Part shown: one piece after another, positions 8,363-17,146 of the stretch
How positions within the stretch are numbered: the first letter of the stretch is position 1
How the letters are laid out: each line of letters begins with the position of its first letter
Made by a program: the position numbers and the translations under genes
DNA from: Leuconostoc miyukkimchii
GTDB lineage: Bacteria > Bacillota > Bacilli > Lactobacillales > Lactobacillaceae
DNA length: 64,000 bases
Reading direction: 5' to 3'
NCBI RefSeq assembly: GCF_019656055.1
Contig: NZ_BPKY01000004.1
Location: forward strand, 62,001 to 126,000
The notes under the pieces: model-generated
The model's input: only the letters and a program-made list of their open reading frames with translations
Told to the model about the DNA's origin: nothing
Database searches by the model: none

Positions 8363-9124
8363 ATGATTAAACGATTAGATATTAAAGATACGTTTCGGAA
8401 TAAACGATTTATATTATTTACACTGATTTTCCCACTGGCTTGGTATATTATGATAGTCAATGTGTCGCGTTCAGCAGGAATTTTAAACGAGCAGAATGCC
8501 TACTTATGGGTTACGATAGCAAGTATTATTGGCATCGCTGGTAATTCAATTGTTACTTTTTCTAAAAAAATTAGTGATACGCACCAATTTTATCGCTTGC
8601 AAGCGCAAACCTCTCACTATAGTATGCGACGATGGTTGATGGATCAAGTTGTTGTGCAGATGGTATTGAATTTGAGTATATGCTTAGTTATTTTGTTGTC
8701 AGGATTAGTTATGCACGCGATAACTCCTGCGGTTAACTGGTTAATCTTAGTTACTTTGTTGGTTGTTATGGGATTATATTTAAGTGTTATTGGTTTTTTA
8801 ATTGGCATTTTTGTTGACGGCAAAACGATTGCAGCACTAAGTATGCCACTTAGTATGGGGTTTGGTGTGCTAATGATACGTTGGGATTCAATGACTTCAA
8901 GCACAAGTACCATTATTAATATGCTATCTGGTGTGCAAAAGTTTTTCCCTGGTTACTATTTATTTGATATCGTTCAAAAAATGATACAAAATAAGCAGTT
9001 GGGCTTATCGCTTAGTAAATATTTATTGAGTTGTCTGTTGATTTTTTTGCCGTTAATTGGGATATCTGGTTGGCAATTTTGGAAAAACAGGGTTAAGCAA
9101 ATAGATGAGGATATAAAATTATGA
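8363..9124 (+). CDS. ABC-2-type permease partner of the XRE-ABC ATPase
   Basis: A 253-residue protein with about six membrane segments and the layout of ABC-2 exporter permeases: a short cytoplasmic start, a long first helix, then helices near 47-66, 97-118, 125-150, 155-180 and 215-235. It lies 14 bases downstream of the XRE-ABC gene and overlaps the next gene by four bases, so the three form one operon. The substrate is not evident. Confidence 0.8.
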   Translation: MIKRLDIKDTFRNKRFILFTLIFPLAWYIMIVNVSRSAGILNEQNAYLWVTIASIIGIAGNSIVTFSKKISDTHQFYRLQAQTSHYSMRRWLMDQVVVQMVLNLSICLVILLSGLVMHAITPAVNWLILVTLLVVMGLYLSVIGFLIGIFVDGKTIAALSMPLSMGFGVLMIRWDSMTSSTSTIINMLSGVQKFFPGYYLFDIVQKMIQNKQLGLSLSKYLLSCLLIFLPLIGISGWQFWKNRVKQIDEDIKL

Positions 9125-9396
9125 TGAATTTACACGATTATGTCAAAAGGCATTATATGGCGGGAGATTATCAGGAGCAAGCATCTGCGTATCGCGAAAA
9201 TGATAAAAACGTGTTATCTGATTATGAATTAGGGTATCAACAAGCAACTTATGATCATGAAAAAGGCAGAACATTTCGTATTTATCCATATCGTGTCATT
9301 TTATTGCTGAATAAGATAAGTGGCGGTCGTTTATTTGAAATTGTCGAATTTATACGAGGATATCAAGATAAAAAACATGATAAGCATTACTTTTAG
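9121..9396 (+). CDS. Hypothetical protein, last gene of the XRE-ABC operon
   Basis: A 91-residue, charged, tyrosine-rich protein with no signal peptide. A central part, TFRIYPYRVILLLNKISGG, may form one amphipathic helix. It overlaps the permease stop by four bases (ATGA), which implies translational coupling and a role tied to the exporter. I do not recognise the family. A second ATG at 9124 is an equally possible start. Confidence 0.65.
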   Translation: MMNLHDYVKRHYMAGDYQEQASAYRENDKNVLSDYELGYQQATYDHEKGRTFRIYPYRVILLLNKISGGRLFEIVEFIRGYQDKKHDKHYF

Positions 9397-9457
9397 AACG
9401 ATACATCTCCAATAAACAGAACATGGCAATATTATTTCAACGATTTAATATCATAAG

Positions 9458-9492
9458 AAAACCCCGAAAGTCACTACGACTTTCGGGGTTTT
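9458..9492. terminator. Bidirectional terminator
   Basis: A strong stem AAACCCCGAAAGTC / GACTTTCGGGGTTT with the loop ACTAC, serving both the XRE-ABC operon and the convergent DUF975 gene. Confidence 0.9.
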
Positions 9493-9512
9493 GAAATATA
9501 AAGTTGATGTTT

Positions 9513-10271
9513 CTATAAGACGGTTGTTTTTTCAGACAGTGGTTGGTGCTCGCGAAGTGCGATGTAAAATTCAGCAGAAATGGCCAATGTATAAGGTAAA
9601 ACAAAGATGTTGGCCAAACCAAATGTCAATAAGGTTAATATATACCAACCAATCAGGCTCAGGAACATGATGAAAAATTGTCCTTTAAAACCATACATTA
9701 ATTTTTGAGATTCAGAAATATAGTGATTAGCTGTTTGAATGTCACGACCAGCACGTAAATCATCGCGATATAAGTAAACAGCTTGAGAATATGAAAAGCT
9801 CTTGACGATACCAGGCACAATCAGCAAGAAGGACCAAAGTATTGTATAGATTGAGCGTAGTAATACAATTTGGAAGGTCATGCCTGTGAGTAATTGAAAA
9901 CCGGCTTTAATCGGTGTTTCCGGGGTTGCACCAGTGTCGTGCCAGTCGATGAAACCACTGATAGAACTTTCTGTAAAGAACTCAGTTACTGTGCTCATTA
10001 TGGCAGATATGACAATAATAAAAAGACTAACTGAAATAATCACGACAAAAATGACAAACCAATTATCCTGTAGAAAATGCCCAATATTGTGAGGGGTTTT
10101 CATATATGGTTCAAGCTCAAAGTCATTACCATTAAAATTAAGTCGATTATGATCTGACATGACGCCAAATACGGTAAAAATCATAGGTACAAGCGATAAT
10201 AAGAATGCGGATTTAAAATGTTTTGTCACCCGTTCCCAAGCAATATTTTTAATTGTTCTATTATTTACCAT
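9513..10271 (-). CDS. DUF975 family membrane protein
   Basis: A 252-residue protein with about six hydrophobic segments. The pattern is that of DUF975 proteins: an N-terminal short helix, a GFQLLTG region, IVPGIVKSFSYSQAVYL, and DDLRAGRDIQTANHYISESQKLM before the last two helices. Its function is unknown. These proteins are common in Lactobacillales and are sometimes linked to envelope stress. I use ATG 10271 because AGGGAG lies upstream. The longer reading adds 20 residues with no clear ribosome binding site. It follows the DMT transporter gene by 80 bases on the same strand. Confidence 0.8.
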   Translation of the reverse strand: MVNNRTIKNIAWERVTKHFKSAFLLSLVPMIFTVFGVMSDHNRLNFNGNDFELEPYMKTPHNIGHFLQDNWFVIFVVIISVSLFIIVISAIMSTVTEFFTESSISGFIDWHDTGATPETPIKAGFQLLTGMTFQIVLLRSIYTILWSFLLIVPGIVKSFSYSQAVYLYRDDLRAGRDIQTANHYISESQKLMYGFKGQFFIMFLSLIGWYILTLLTFGLANIFVLPYTLAISAEFYIALREHQPLSEKTTVL

Positions 10272-10351
10272 GAAATATGTTACTCCCTTATGCTGTAACG
10301 CAATTTTAACAATTATATGTCGCAAAATCAAGTGACATTTTTTCTGATGAA

Positions 10352-11290
10352 TTACGCTCGAATAGAAAGCAGAATGATACCACCCACCATCAAAGTTAGT
10401 CCAACGAGTTGTATCGGCGAGGGTAATGCATGACCCAAGAAGAGCATACTCAGTATGACTGAAAAAACAACTTCCATTGACTGAGTTGCTTCAACAGCAG
10501 CGAGATAACGCATATTGTGAGCTGCCAGTTGTGTCGCACTAAAAAATAAAACAGTTGCAATGACACCTGAGCAAAGAGCAACCAAAAATGTATTAAAAAG
10601 TTGCGTCAAATGTGGCAAGCCAACTTGATTGTAGGATAGACCTGCAATGAGTAACCACGCAGGGTAGGAACAAATGAGCATGGCCAAAACTTTTTCAGAA
10701 GCAGTCATCGAAGGATCAGCAACAGCTAAGATCTTACGGTTTCCCAGTGGATAAGCCACAGCACCTATCATAATAGCTAAAATGGCAAGTATCATTGGCA
10801 CAATATTTTTTAAGTGAGATAGATAAACAACCACTGTTAAAAATACACCAAGTAGAATAATGAGCATCCACGGTATTGTGGCAATCGGAATTTTTAGTCG
10901 CACTTTTTTGCCTGTGGCTGTTGTTACTTTGATGAATGGTGTTGTTAGTACACCGAAAATAATTGTTAACTGCCAAGTAGCCGAAATTAGCCAACCTGGT
11001 AAGTAGTTAACAGCCCAAGATAATGGTACATAGAATAATACAAAACAAACTTGTGACCAGATTAGCCAGTCACTTGGTTGGTGTTTAATAATTGTGAATA
11101 CATGATGAATATTAGATCCCATGAGATGATTAACAATTATCATCATGGGCAGCATCCATAAGTAGCGCAAGGATGCCGTATAACCCCAATAGCCATTGGC
11201 GTCAGCCATGACTTCATTGACAACAAAAGTAATTGAGAAAAAGAAAGCAGACACAATACCAATGCTGATCGTTTTTAAACGAACTGACAT
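10352..11290 (-). CDS. DMT-superfamily multidrug resistance efflux transporter-like protein
   Basis: A 312-residue protein with ten hydrophobic segments in two five-helix halves, as in drug/metabolite transporters of the EmrE-like 10-helix class. The N-terminal SAFFFSITFVVNEVMA and the C-terminal AVEATQSMEVVFSVIL are characteristic of that subfamily. It would move small molecules by proton exchange, with the substrate unknown. GGAG lies seven bases upstream of the ATG at 11290. Confidence 0.82.
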   Translation of the reverse strand: MSVRLKTISIGIVSAFFFSITFVVNEVMADANGYWGYTASLRYLWMLPMMIIVNHLMGSNIHHVFTIIKHQPSDWLIWSQVCFVLFYVPLSWAVNYLPGWLISATWQLTIIFGVLTTPFIKVTTATGKKVRLKIPIATIPWMLIILLGVFLTVVVYLSHLKNIVPMILAILAIMIGAVAYPLGNRKILAVADPSMTASEKVLAMLICSYPAWLLIAGLSYNQVGLPHLTQLFNTFLVALCSGVIATVLFFSATQLAAHNMRYLAAVEATQSMEVVFSVILSMLFLGHALPSPIQLVGLTLMVGGIILLSIRA

Positions 11291-11375
11291 ATTAATCTCC
11301 TAAAAATGATGTGTTCTCATTTAATATATTTACGTTACATTTTATCAGAGAAAAACGTATTTTTCTGAAACTATG

Positions 11376-12188
11376 TCAGTGTTGCTTGCACAAAAAAAGC
11401 CCCAAGCGGGCGGTTATGGTGAAATGAGTTGTATGATCGGTGTTCGTGTGAGATGTAAGAATGTTTGTCGAAATTGATGTGGGTCGCTGGGGATTGGCTG
11501 TGTGAGCCAAGTGGATATAATTGCTAGTAGTTTTAACTGTTAATTCAACCGCAAATTTTCGACTGATAGGCGCTGTTTTGAGGTCATAATTGTCGAAGAA
11601 AGGGGTGGCCCATTTAATATAGGCATTTTTTAAGAAATATAACCATTCACCATTAGCGTAGTGTCCGGAGTATAGAATTTTGAGGGTATGGCTATTGTCA
11701 TATAGCACTGGTAAAACATAATCAGCAATCATTTCAAAAGGATCGCCCACTGTATTGGTATCTAAAGCAGCGATTACCTGTGCATCGAGTTGTTTAGCGA
11801 TGTATTGGAGAATAGCTGATGGCGAGTCAAATAAAGTCATTGCGCGGTGATATGCAATGACTGATTCTTGAATTATTTGTGCCATATCGCAATAAGTACC
11901 ATTGTGTTGTTGCAGTAACGATAAGAAGGCATCAACAATGAGCTGGCGCTCGGCCGTATGATTATTATCCGGTTGTTCCCCTTCCAATGCAGTCATTAAC
12001 TCTGTTAGTGGCATATCAAATGTATTAGCAATAATCGTTAGCGCTGTTACCGGTGGTGTACTAATGCTACGTTCCCAATTAGAAACGGTTTGTCGTGAAA
12101 CAAATATTTTCTCTGCAAAATCGGCTTGTGTGAGGTTATGGCGTGTTCGAATATTTTGTAAAACGTGTTGCATTGTATTAAATTTCAT
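11376..12188 (-). CDS. XRE-type regulator with a TetR-like C-terminal domain
   Basis: A 270-residue protein. Residues 6-62 form an XRE helix-turn-helix (LTQADFAEKIFVSRQTVSNWE). The region from about residue 80 to 225 resembles the all-helical ligand domain of TetR-family activators. ATG 12188 is preferred because GGGGG lies eight bases upstream. The last residues (TARLGLFLCKQH) are encoded across a GCCCGCTTGGGGC hairpin with a T7 run. The reading frame thus runs through its own terminator, which may mean a frameshifted or extended tail. It is divergent from the broken ABC transporter genes, which it may once have controlled. Confidence 0.78.
   Translation of the reverse strand: MKFNTMQHVLQNIRTRHNLTQADFAEKIFVSRQTVSNWERSISTPPVTALTIIANTFDMPLTELMTALEGEQPDNNHTAERQLIVDAFLSLLQQHNGTYCDMAQIIQESVIAYHRAMTLFDSPSAILQYIAKQLDAQVIAALDTNTVGDPFEMIADYVLPVLYDNSHTLKILYSGHYANGEWLYFLKNAYIKWATPFFDNYDLKTAPISRKFAVELTVKTTSNYIHLAHTANPQRPTSISTNILTSHTNTDHTTHFTITARLGLFLCKQH
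11388..11412 (-). terminator. Terminator overlapping the 3' end of the XRE regulator gene
   Basis: On the minus strand GCCC-GCTT-GGGGC is followed by T7. The coding frame continues for about 20 more bases beyond the hairpin. Confidence 0.55.
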
Positions 12189-12445
12189 AAAAGATGCCCC
12201 CAATTAAAGGTTAATTATAACAATAAATAGCTACTTTGTCATGAAAAAAGTATAAACGTTTAACATATAATCCACCATTTGTCGACATAGAAAAATGGGC
12301 AAAGAAAATAGTTGTTGTATGCTACAATATTTGTTTAATGTTTAACGGTAATCAAAGAAAGAATGCGTTTATAGGATGGTGGGATGAGACGACAGAATTT
12401 ATTGCAACATGCGATTCACGATGCCCGAACTAAGGAGATAATGAT

Positions 12446-12946
12446 ATGATTAACAACTTCTTTCTACAGCGAATTATGATCAGCCGTTCCTATAAAGGAT
12501 TGTTGATCATAATAACGTCTATTATGCTATTAAGTTTTTTAGGGATGTACCCATTTAATTATGGCTTGTATCAGGGCCATGCGATATGGCGTATGACCTT
12601 TGTTCTTGTCGGAAACGGTGAAAGTGCATTTAGTTTTCTAAGCACGGCGTTGCATAGTGTTTTACCCTTGTTTATACTGTGGGGTATAACAATTAACCAA
12701 ATTCGTGATCAAAAATCAGGATTTAATGTCTCTGTTATGGCTAGACTAGGATATAAAAGCTATCTTAAAAGTTTATATATCGGTTCAGGAATTGCAAGTG
12801 GTTTATTATTCATAGGACCGTTACTTCTCAATCATTTGGTTGTTTTTCTTAGTAGTTTGTTTGTTGCAAAACATTATGCTGACCCAGTAGGGCCAGAGGT
12901 GTTAGCGCCATTAAAGTCAGAGCCAATTTGGCAGTGGGGCGTTTGA
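12446..12946 (+). pseudogene. Truncated ABC permease (5' part)
   Basis: The 166-residue reading starts properly (AAGGAG 8 bases before ATG 12446) and has four hydrophobic segments of an ABC-2-like permease. It then ends abruptly where sequence of an ABC ATPase begins in another frame. The C-terminal half of the permease is missing. A deletion joining this gene to the following ATPase gene explains both halves. A 21-codon ORF (12384-12449) lies just upstream but is not convincing. Confidence 0.7.
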
Positions 12947-13505
12947 ATCTGGTAAAATATATGGTCTGCGTGGTCGCAACGGTGCAGGAAAAACAATGTT
13001 TTTACGTGCGCTAGCGGGATTAATAAGGGTTAATTCAGGAAGCATAGCAGTTGATGGTCAGATTTTGGGAGAAAAAATTGATTTTCCACCAAGTTTGGGT
13101 TTGCTAATTGAAAATAATAATCTGGCACCTGAATTTTCACTAACTAAAAATTTAAAGTTATTATCAAAAATAAAAAACGTGGCAACTGATGATGATATTG
13201 CACAAACGATTACACGTGTTGGGCTGGAGTCAACTGATTCACGTAAAGTCGCGAAGTTTTCCTTAGGTATGAAGCAACGTGGCGCTATTGCACAGGCTTT
13301 ATTTGAAAAACCAAGTTTGATTTTATTGGATGAACCAACCAATGCTATTGATCAAAAAGGTGTGATACAAATACGTGAGATTTTGGCAGAGGAAGCACAA
13401 CGAGGAGCAACAATTATATTAGCCAGTCACAATCCTGAAGATTTGAATGTATTAGCTGATGAAATCATCGATTTATCAGAGGGAGAGATTGTAACGCATG
13501 TATAA
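12915..13505 (+). pseudogene. ABC transporter ATPase lacking its N terminus
   Basis: ATPase homology begins at AFESGKIYGLRGRNGAGKT (codons from 12939), so Walker A, signature (FSLGMKQRG), Walker B (LILLDEPTNAID) and H-loop (ASHNPED) are present. The roughly 25-30 N-terminal residues and a start codon are not. The frame is open only from 12915, and the first ATG (12996) falls after Walker A. The gene was therefore probably inactivated by the deletion that also removed the permease C terminus. The preserved remainder suggests the event is recent. Confidence 0.75.
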
Positions 13506-14190
13506 GAAATGGGTGATAATCGCTATTGTTATTTTCGGATTTGGTGTTTTTTCTTGGCAGATGGTACCAAGGATCAAGTCTCATATTATGCCTGAACTAC
13601 CACGGCAAATGTTAGGTCAAACAAAAAATACAGCAGTAACAAAAACTGTTACAAATATTGGCCGTTCAAAGGGTATTACACAACTTGGTTTAAAGCCAGG
13701 TGTCTATGACCTCGTTGTTTTATCTGATCAACTGACGAATATGCCGGACTTATCAGGTGCGCAACGTGGCAATCGATATCTTGGTTTTATGTTGGACGAG
13801 ACAACAGCACTTAACGTTGGGGATGATGAGTCGTTGAAGTTTGAACCAGCCGAATTTAAACCGCTGAAAAAAAATAAAGGCAAGTATGTTATCACGACAC
13901 CAGGAAATTATGTGGTTAATCGCCAAATTCCGGAAGGACGTTATGAAGTTAAAATTCATGAAGTCAAACGATCAGTAGTGCAACATGAAAAATTTAGGCC
14001 GTCAACCATAACCGTTGATAGTAAGTTTCTTAATGGTAATGGTAGTGGTGATGGTCAAGTTGGCGTTATATCATCAACCCTGAAACGTTCAAGTTCGACG
14101 ATTTTGCTTGAAAAACACCGTTTGTTAAGTATTGGATTTTCTGGTGTTGTGTCGGGAAGCTATGTTGAACTCATGCCTTTGAAAGATTGA
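13498..14190 (+). CDS. Membrane-anchored extracellular protein of unknown function
   Basis: A 230-residue protein with one N-terminal hydrophobic helix (residues 5-22) and no lipobox cysteine, so it is probably anchored with the rest outside. Two related short blocks, LKPGVYDLVV (about 65-74) and IPEGRYEVKI (about 145-154), suggest an internal repeat of beta-strand domains. The gene overlaps the end of the ATPase remnant by eight bases, so it was co-transcribed with the now broken transporter. I do not recognise the family. Confidence 0.65.
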   Translation: MYKKWVIIAIVIFGFGVFSWQMVPRIKSHIMPELPRQMLGQTKNTAVTKTVTNIGRSKGITQLGLKPGVYDLVVLSDQLTNMPDLSGAQRGNRYLGFMLDETTALNVGDDESLKFEPAEFKPLKKNKGKYVITTPGNYVVNRQIPEGRYEVKIHEVKRSVVQHEKFRPSTITVDSKFLNGNGSGDGQVGVISSTLKRSSSTILLEKHRLLSIGFSGVVSGSYVELMPLKD

Positions 14191-14253
14191 TAAATGAAGC
14201 GAATTAATGTTTCATACTGATTAATATGGGAGAAATCACATTTTATAGTTATT

Positions 14254-14265
14254 ATCTGGTATAAT
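14254..14265 (+). promoter_or_regulatory. Extended -10 promoter of tyrS leader
   Basis: TATAAT at 14260-14265 is preceded by TG one base upstream (CTGGTATAAT). This is an extended -10 about 15 bases before the T-box leader. Confidence 0.65.
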
Positions 14266-14275
14266 GAAAACATCA

Positions 14276-14475
14276 TTGGTTGATAAAGACACAGATTGGC
14301 GCGTCAAAGAAAGTTAGTGGATGCTGTAAACTAATCCGTCACTGTGCTCGAGTTACGCAACATAAAAGTATGACGTATGCCGCGATAAGGCGTAATAAGT
14401 GGTAGGTCCGATGACTTACAATTTAGGTGGTACCACGGGTAGAACCGTCCTATATGAATTTATAGGGCGGTTTTT
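14276..14475 (+). promoter_or_regulatory. Tyrosine T-box riboswitch of tyrS
   Basis: The leader carries the T-box core AGGTGGTACCACGG (14425-14438) and the terminator AACCGTCCTATA...TATAGGGCGGTTTTT. The base of stem I pairs GTTG (from 14280) with CAAC (about 14358). The bulge just inside contains TAC (14354-14356), a tyrosine codon in the expected specifier position. Uncharged tRNA-Tyr would stabilise the antiterminator and switch on tyrS. Confidence 0.92.
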
Positions 14476-14504
14476 GCTATCTGTGTATAAATAAGGAGAA
14501 AAAG

Positions 14505-15755
14505 ATGAATTTTATAGAAGATCTCAAGTGGCGTGGTGCATTAAATCAAGCCACAGACGAAGCTGGGTTACTTGAAGCCATGGCGAATGGTAAAGTTGGC
14601 GCGTATGTTGGTGTAGATCCCACAGCAGACTCACTACATTTGGGCCATTTGATTCCTTTTATGGTATTGAAGCGTTTTCAAAATGCTGGTGGTAAGGCAG
14701 TTATTATTGTTGGTGGTGCAACTGGGTCTATTGGAGATCCACGTCCTACGACAGAACGCCAACTTTTAACACCAGAACAACTTGCTAAAAATGAAAAAGG
14801 AATTACAGCCCAAGTCACTAAGCTTTTTGGTGACAATGATACAACAATTGTCAATAATAATGAGTGGTTAGGTCAGTTATCACTAACCGACTTTTTACGC
14901 GATTATGGTAAGTTATTCTCAATTAATGTGATGTTGAAAAAGGATGTTGTGGCATCACGTTTGGAAACAGGTATTTCATTTACAGAATTTACCTACCAAG
15001 TGTTGCAAGGCATTGATTTCCATGAATTGTGGCGCCGTGAAGATGTGAAATTACAAATTGGTGGTTCAGATCAATGGGGAAACATTACATCCGGCATTGA
15101 TTTGATTCATTCATTGGAAGGTAGTTCAGCGAAAGCTTTTGGACTAACGATACCTTTGATGACAGATTCAACAGGCAAAAAGTTCGGTAAATCTGAAGGC
15201 AATGCTATCTGGTTAGATGCTAAAAAAACGTCTCCTTATACGTTCTACCAATTCTGGTTGAACCAAAATGATGCGGATGTTGTGAAATATCTGAAGTATT
15301 TCACGTTTTTGGGCATTGAAGAGATTGACGACTTGGCTAGGGAAGTTCAGACCAATCCGGGTGCACGTTTAGCACAACGACGTTTAGCACAAGAAGTGAC
15401 AAAATTTGTCCACGGTTCAGAGGCGGTTGACGAAGCTGAGAAACTATCCAAAGCATTATTTAGTGGGGATGTTGCAGAGCTATCAGCAGATCAAATTGCG
15501 GATGCCTTTGGCGGCGTACCAAGTTTTGATATTGCATCTGACACGGTAAATATTATTGATTTCTTGATTGCTGGTGAAGTTGAGCAATCAAAGCGTCAGG
15601 CACGTGAAGATGTTAAAAATGGCGCCATCACAATTAATGGTCAAAAGGTGACGGATGCTGCTGTTGAAATTGATCCTTCAGCACATTACGATGGCCAGTT
15701 TGTTTTGGTGCGCCGTGGCAAGAAGAAGTATTTCTTAGGAAAAATTAGTAAATAG
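14505..15755 (+). CDS. tyrS: Tyrosyl-tRNA synthetase
   Basis: A full-length 416-residue class I synthetase that charges tRNA-Tyr. The HIGH-type motif is HLGHLIPF (about 45-52), the tyrosine pocket region is YQVLQGIDF, and the KMSKS-type motif is KFGKS (about 226-231). A C-terminal S4 RNA-binding domain occupies about 350-412. AAGGAG precedes ATG 14505. Expression is governed by the T-box directly upstream. Confidence 0.97.
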   Translation: MNFIEDLKWRGALNQATDEAGLLEAMANGKVGAYVGVDPTADSLHLGHLIPFMVLKRFQNAGGKAVIIVGGATGSIGDPRPTTERQLLTPEQLAKNEKGITAQVTKLFGDNDTTIVNNNEWLGQLSLTDFLRDYGKLFSINVMLKKDVVASRLETGISFTEFTYQVLQGIDFHELWRREDVKLQIGGSDQWGNITSGIDLIHSLEGSSAKAFGLTIPLMTDSTGKKFGKSEGNAIWLDAKKTSPYTFYQFWLNQNDADVVKYLKYFTFLGIEEIDDLAREVQTNPGARLAQRRLAQEVTKFVHGSEAVDEAEKLSKALFSGDVAELSADQIADAFGGVPSFDIASDTVNIIDFLIAGEVEQSKRQAREDVKNGAITINGQKVTDAAVEIDPSAHYDGQFVLVRRGKKKYFLGKISK

Positions 15756-15954
15756 GCGTAACAATATAAAGATAATATGGCAGAGAAAATATCCGACTAA
15801 GCCATAGCGTAAGAAAATTTTTGAGTTGACTGCTGGCATGTGTGCTGGTGGTTTTTTTGTTATTGTGAATATAGCGTGATCAAAAGAAAAGTTGAGTATG
15901 TTATTTATGTCTGTTGCTTGTCGTATAGTTAAAAATTTCCAGTACATCATATTA

Positions 15955-15992
15955 AAAAAGAGCCAAATTATTTCAAAGATTTGACTCTTTTG
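15955..15992. terminator. Bidirectional terminator
   Basis: AAAAGAGCCAAAT and ATTTGACTCTTTT pair (one mismatch). On the minus strand a T6 run follows, so it would end the small peptide gene transcript. On the plus strand it could end tyrS. Confidence 0.75.
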
Positions 15993-16025
15993 GAAAAGCT
16001 AGATAAGTTTTTATACTAAAAATTA

Positions 16026-16121
16026 TCAACCACAAATAAATGTGATTTTAACGTGGGTAGTGTTTTTTCGTTCACCCCGAGTCTTGGTTTCTAAACGTTG
16101 TAAATCCCTAACTGATTTCAT
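16026..16121 (-). CDS. Putative 31-residue peptide next to the Rgg regulator
   Basis: This small ORF starts with MKSVRDLQRLETKTR, continues with a charged middle, and ends with the short hydrophobic tail HVKITFICG. GAAAGGA lies eight bases before ATG 16121, and a terminator follows 34 bases after the stop. It is 63 bases downstream of rgg on the same strand. Rgg regulators usually respond to small peptides encoded next to them, with the active part at the C terminus (SHP/XIP type). This ORF could be such a pheromone precursor or a secreted/modified peptide. It lacks the lysine-rich hydrophobic N terminus of classic SHPs. Confidence 0.5.
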   Translation of the reverse strand: MKSVRDLQRLETKTRGERKNTTHVKITFICG

Positions 16122-16155
16122 ATTACGATTTCCTTTCGAATGTCATTACATTGGT

Positions 16156-16165
16156 ATCACGTGAT
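16156..16165. promoter_or_regulatory. Palindrome upstream of the small peptide gene
   Basis: The perfect 10-bp palindrome ATCACGTGAT lies 35 bases before the peptide ATG, between TTGACT and TAATGA on the minus strand, which are spaced like a promoter (18 bases). It is a candidate operator. It lacks the extended TGTTTC arms of parS. Confidence 0.4.
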
Positions 16166-16184
16166 GAGTCAAATATAACACGAT

Positions 16185-17054
16185 TTATTTTTGATTCTTA
16201 ATATGTGTCATATCTTCCTCGTGCCGAAAAAAAATATCTAATTTCATACTTAATTCGGCAAAGCCTAATTCTTTAGGAATTGCAATCAATTTTTTTGCCT
16301 CTAACATGGGATGTTCATTCATCAAGATTGAATTGATGAGCCGATCTATGAATCGCAATTTCAGCACAACTGCCATATCATCTTCTGTAGCCTTTTCAAG
16401 TACTGAAGCAATCAATCGTTTTGCCCGGGAATACTCACCTAGTTCAAACAGCCGAGTGATTAAATTATTAATTACAATCATATATTCATGCCGATAATTA
16501 AAGTCTGAAAGATATACACCGCCCGCTTCACCGACAATTCTTGACATCGTAATTAGTATATCTTTATCAAAAACATAAATACCGTAGTGTAATAAATACA
16601 GCTCGTTAATTCCCCATGGGTCACTTATAAATAGGTAGTCTGCAACTTTTTGCAGTTCTTTTCGCGCAACTGCTTTATTATCTAAAAAATCGGCTATGGC
16701 TGAAAATATTGTGAAAATATGATGTTCAATCACATCTTCAAACGTTTGATATTTTTTTAAATGTTTTTGGGCAATTTTTTTGACGTTTTCTGCGCTACTG
16801 ATTTGCCAAGCTAGTGTAAATTCTTCTAACTCTTTCTCAACTCGTTCTTGTGCATACCCGCTGCGATATAAGTCATATTCTTGCATTGACACATGTAAAT
16901 TATCTAATAAATCATAGAATCGTGAAAGCGAAATATCACTTTCACCACGTTCAAACTTAGCAACAAAAGATGCTGTCATATCAGTGCTTGCTGCTTGTTT
17001 TAAGGAGATGTTTTTTGATAATCGAATTTCACGAATAATATTTCCTTCTTGCAT
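16185..17054 (-). CDS. Rgg/GadR/MutR-family transcriptional regulator
   Basis: A 289-residue protein. Residues 5-60 form an XRE-type helix-turn-helix (SKNISLKQAASTDMTASFVAKFERG), and the remainder is the helical-repeat peptide-binding domain of Rgg-like regulators. Family length is usually 280-300. I chose ATG 17054 because GGAG lies seven bases upstream and the N terminus (MQEGNIIREIR) fits the family. It is divergent from an unknown protein/MFS pair and sits beside a 31-residue peptide gene, the usual setting of a peptide-sensing quorum circuit. A 9-bp inverted repeat in the divergent promoter region is a likely binding site. Confidence 0.85.
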   Translation of the reverse strand: MQEGNIIREIRLSKNISLKQAASTDMTASFVAKFERGESDISLSRFYDLLDNLHVSMQEYDLYRSGYAQERVEKELEEFTLAWQISSAENVKKIAQKHLKKYQTFEDVIEHHIFTIFSAIADFLDNKAVARKELQKVADYLFISDPWGINELYLLHYGIYVFDKDILITMSRIVGEAGGVYLSDFNYRHEYMIVINNLITRLFELGEYSRAKRLIASVLEKATEDDMAVVLKLRFIDRLINSILMNEHPMLEAKKLIAIPKELGFAELSMKLDIFFRHEEDMTHIKNQK

Positions 17055-17073
17055 ATTTTTCTCCATAGTCATT

Positions 17074-17112
17074 ATATGACAATTTTATCATTTTATTATT
17101 TTTTTGTCATAT
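17074..17112. promoter_or_regulatory. Candidate Rgg operator (inverted repeat)
   Basis: ATATGACAA (17074-17082) and TTGTCATAT (17104-17112) are perfect inverted copies, 21 bases apart. They lie between the divergent rgg and the 99-residue ORF, where both promoters must be. Confidence 0.55.
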
Positions 17113-17146
17113 GATTGACGGAAATACTTTTTCAGAGGAGTTTGAC

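Noticed and set aside
12384-12449. 21-codon ORF before the truncated permease
   Set aside because: Its ribosome site is too close to the start, and the permease has its own AAGGAG; no reason to think it is translated.
15735-15950. 71-codon minus-strand ORF after tyrS
   Set aside because: It overlaps the tyrS 3' end, has no ribosome binding site and shows no family pattern; probably chance.
16156-16165. Second parS-like site (CACGTG core)
   Set aside because: Only ATCACGTGAT matches; the flanking TGTTTC/GAAACA arms are missing.
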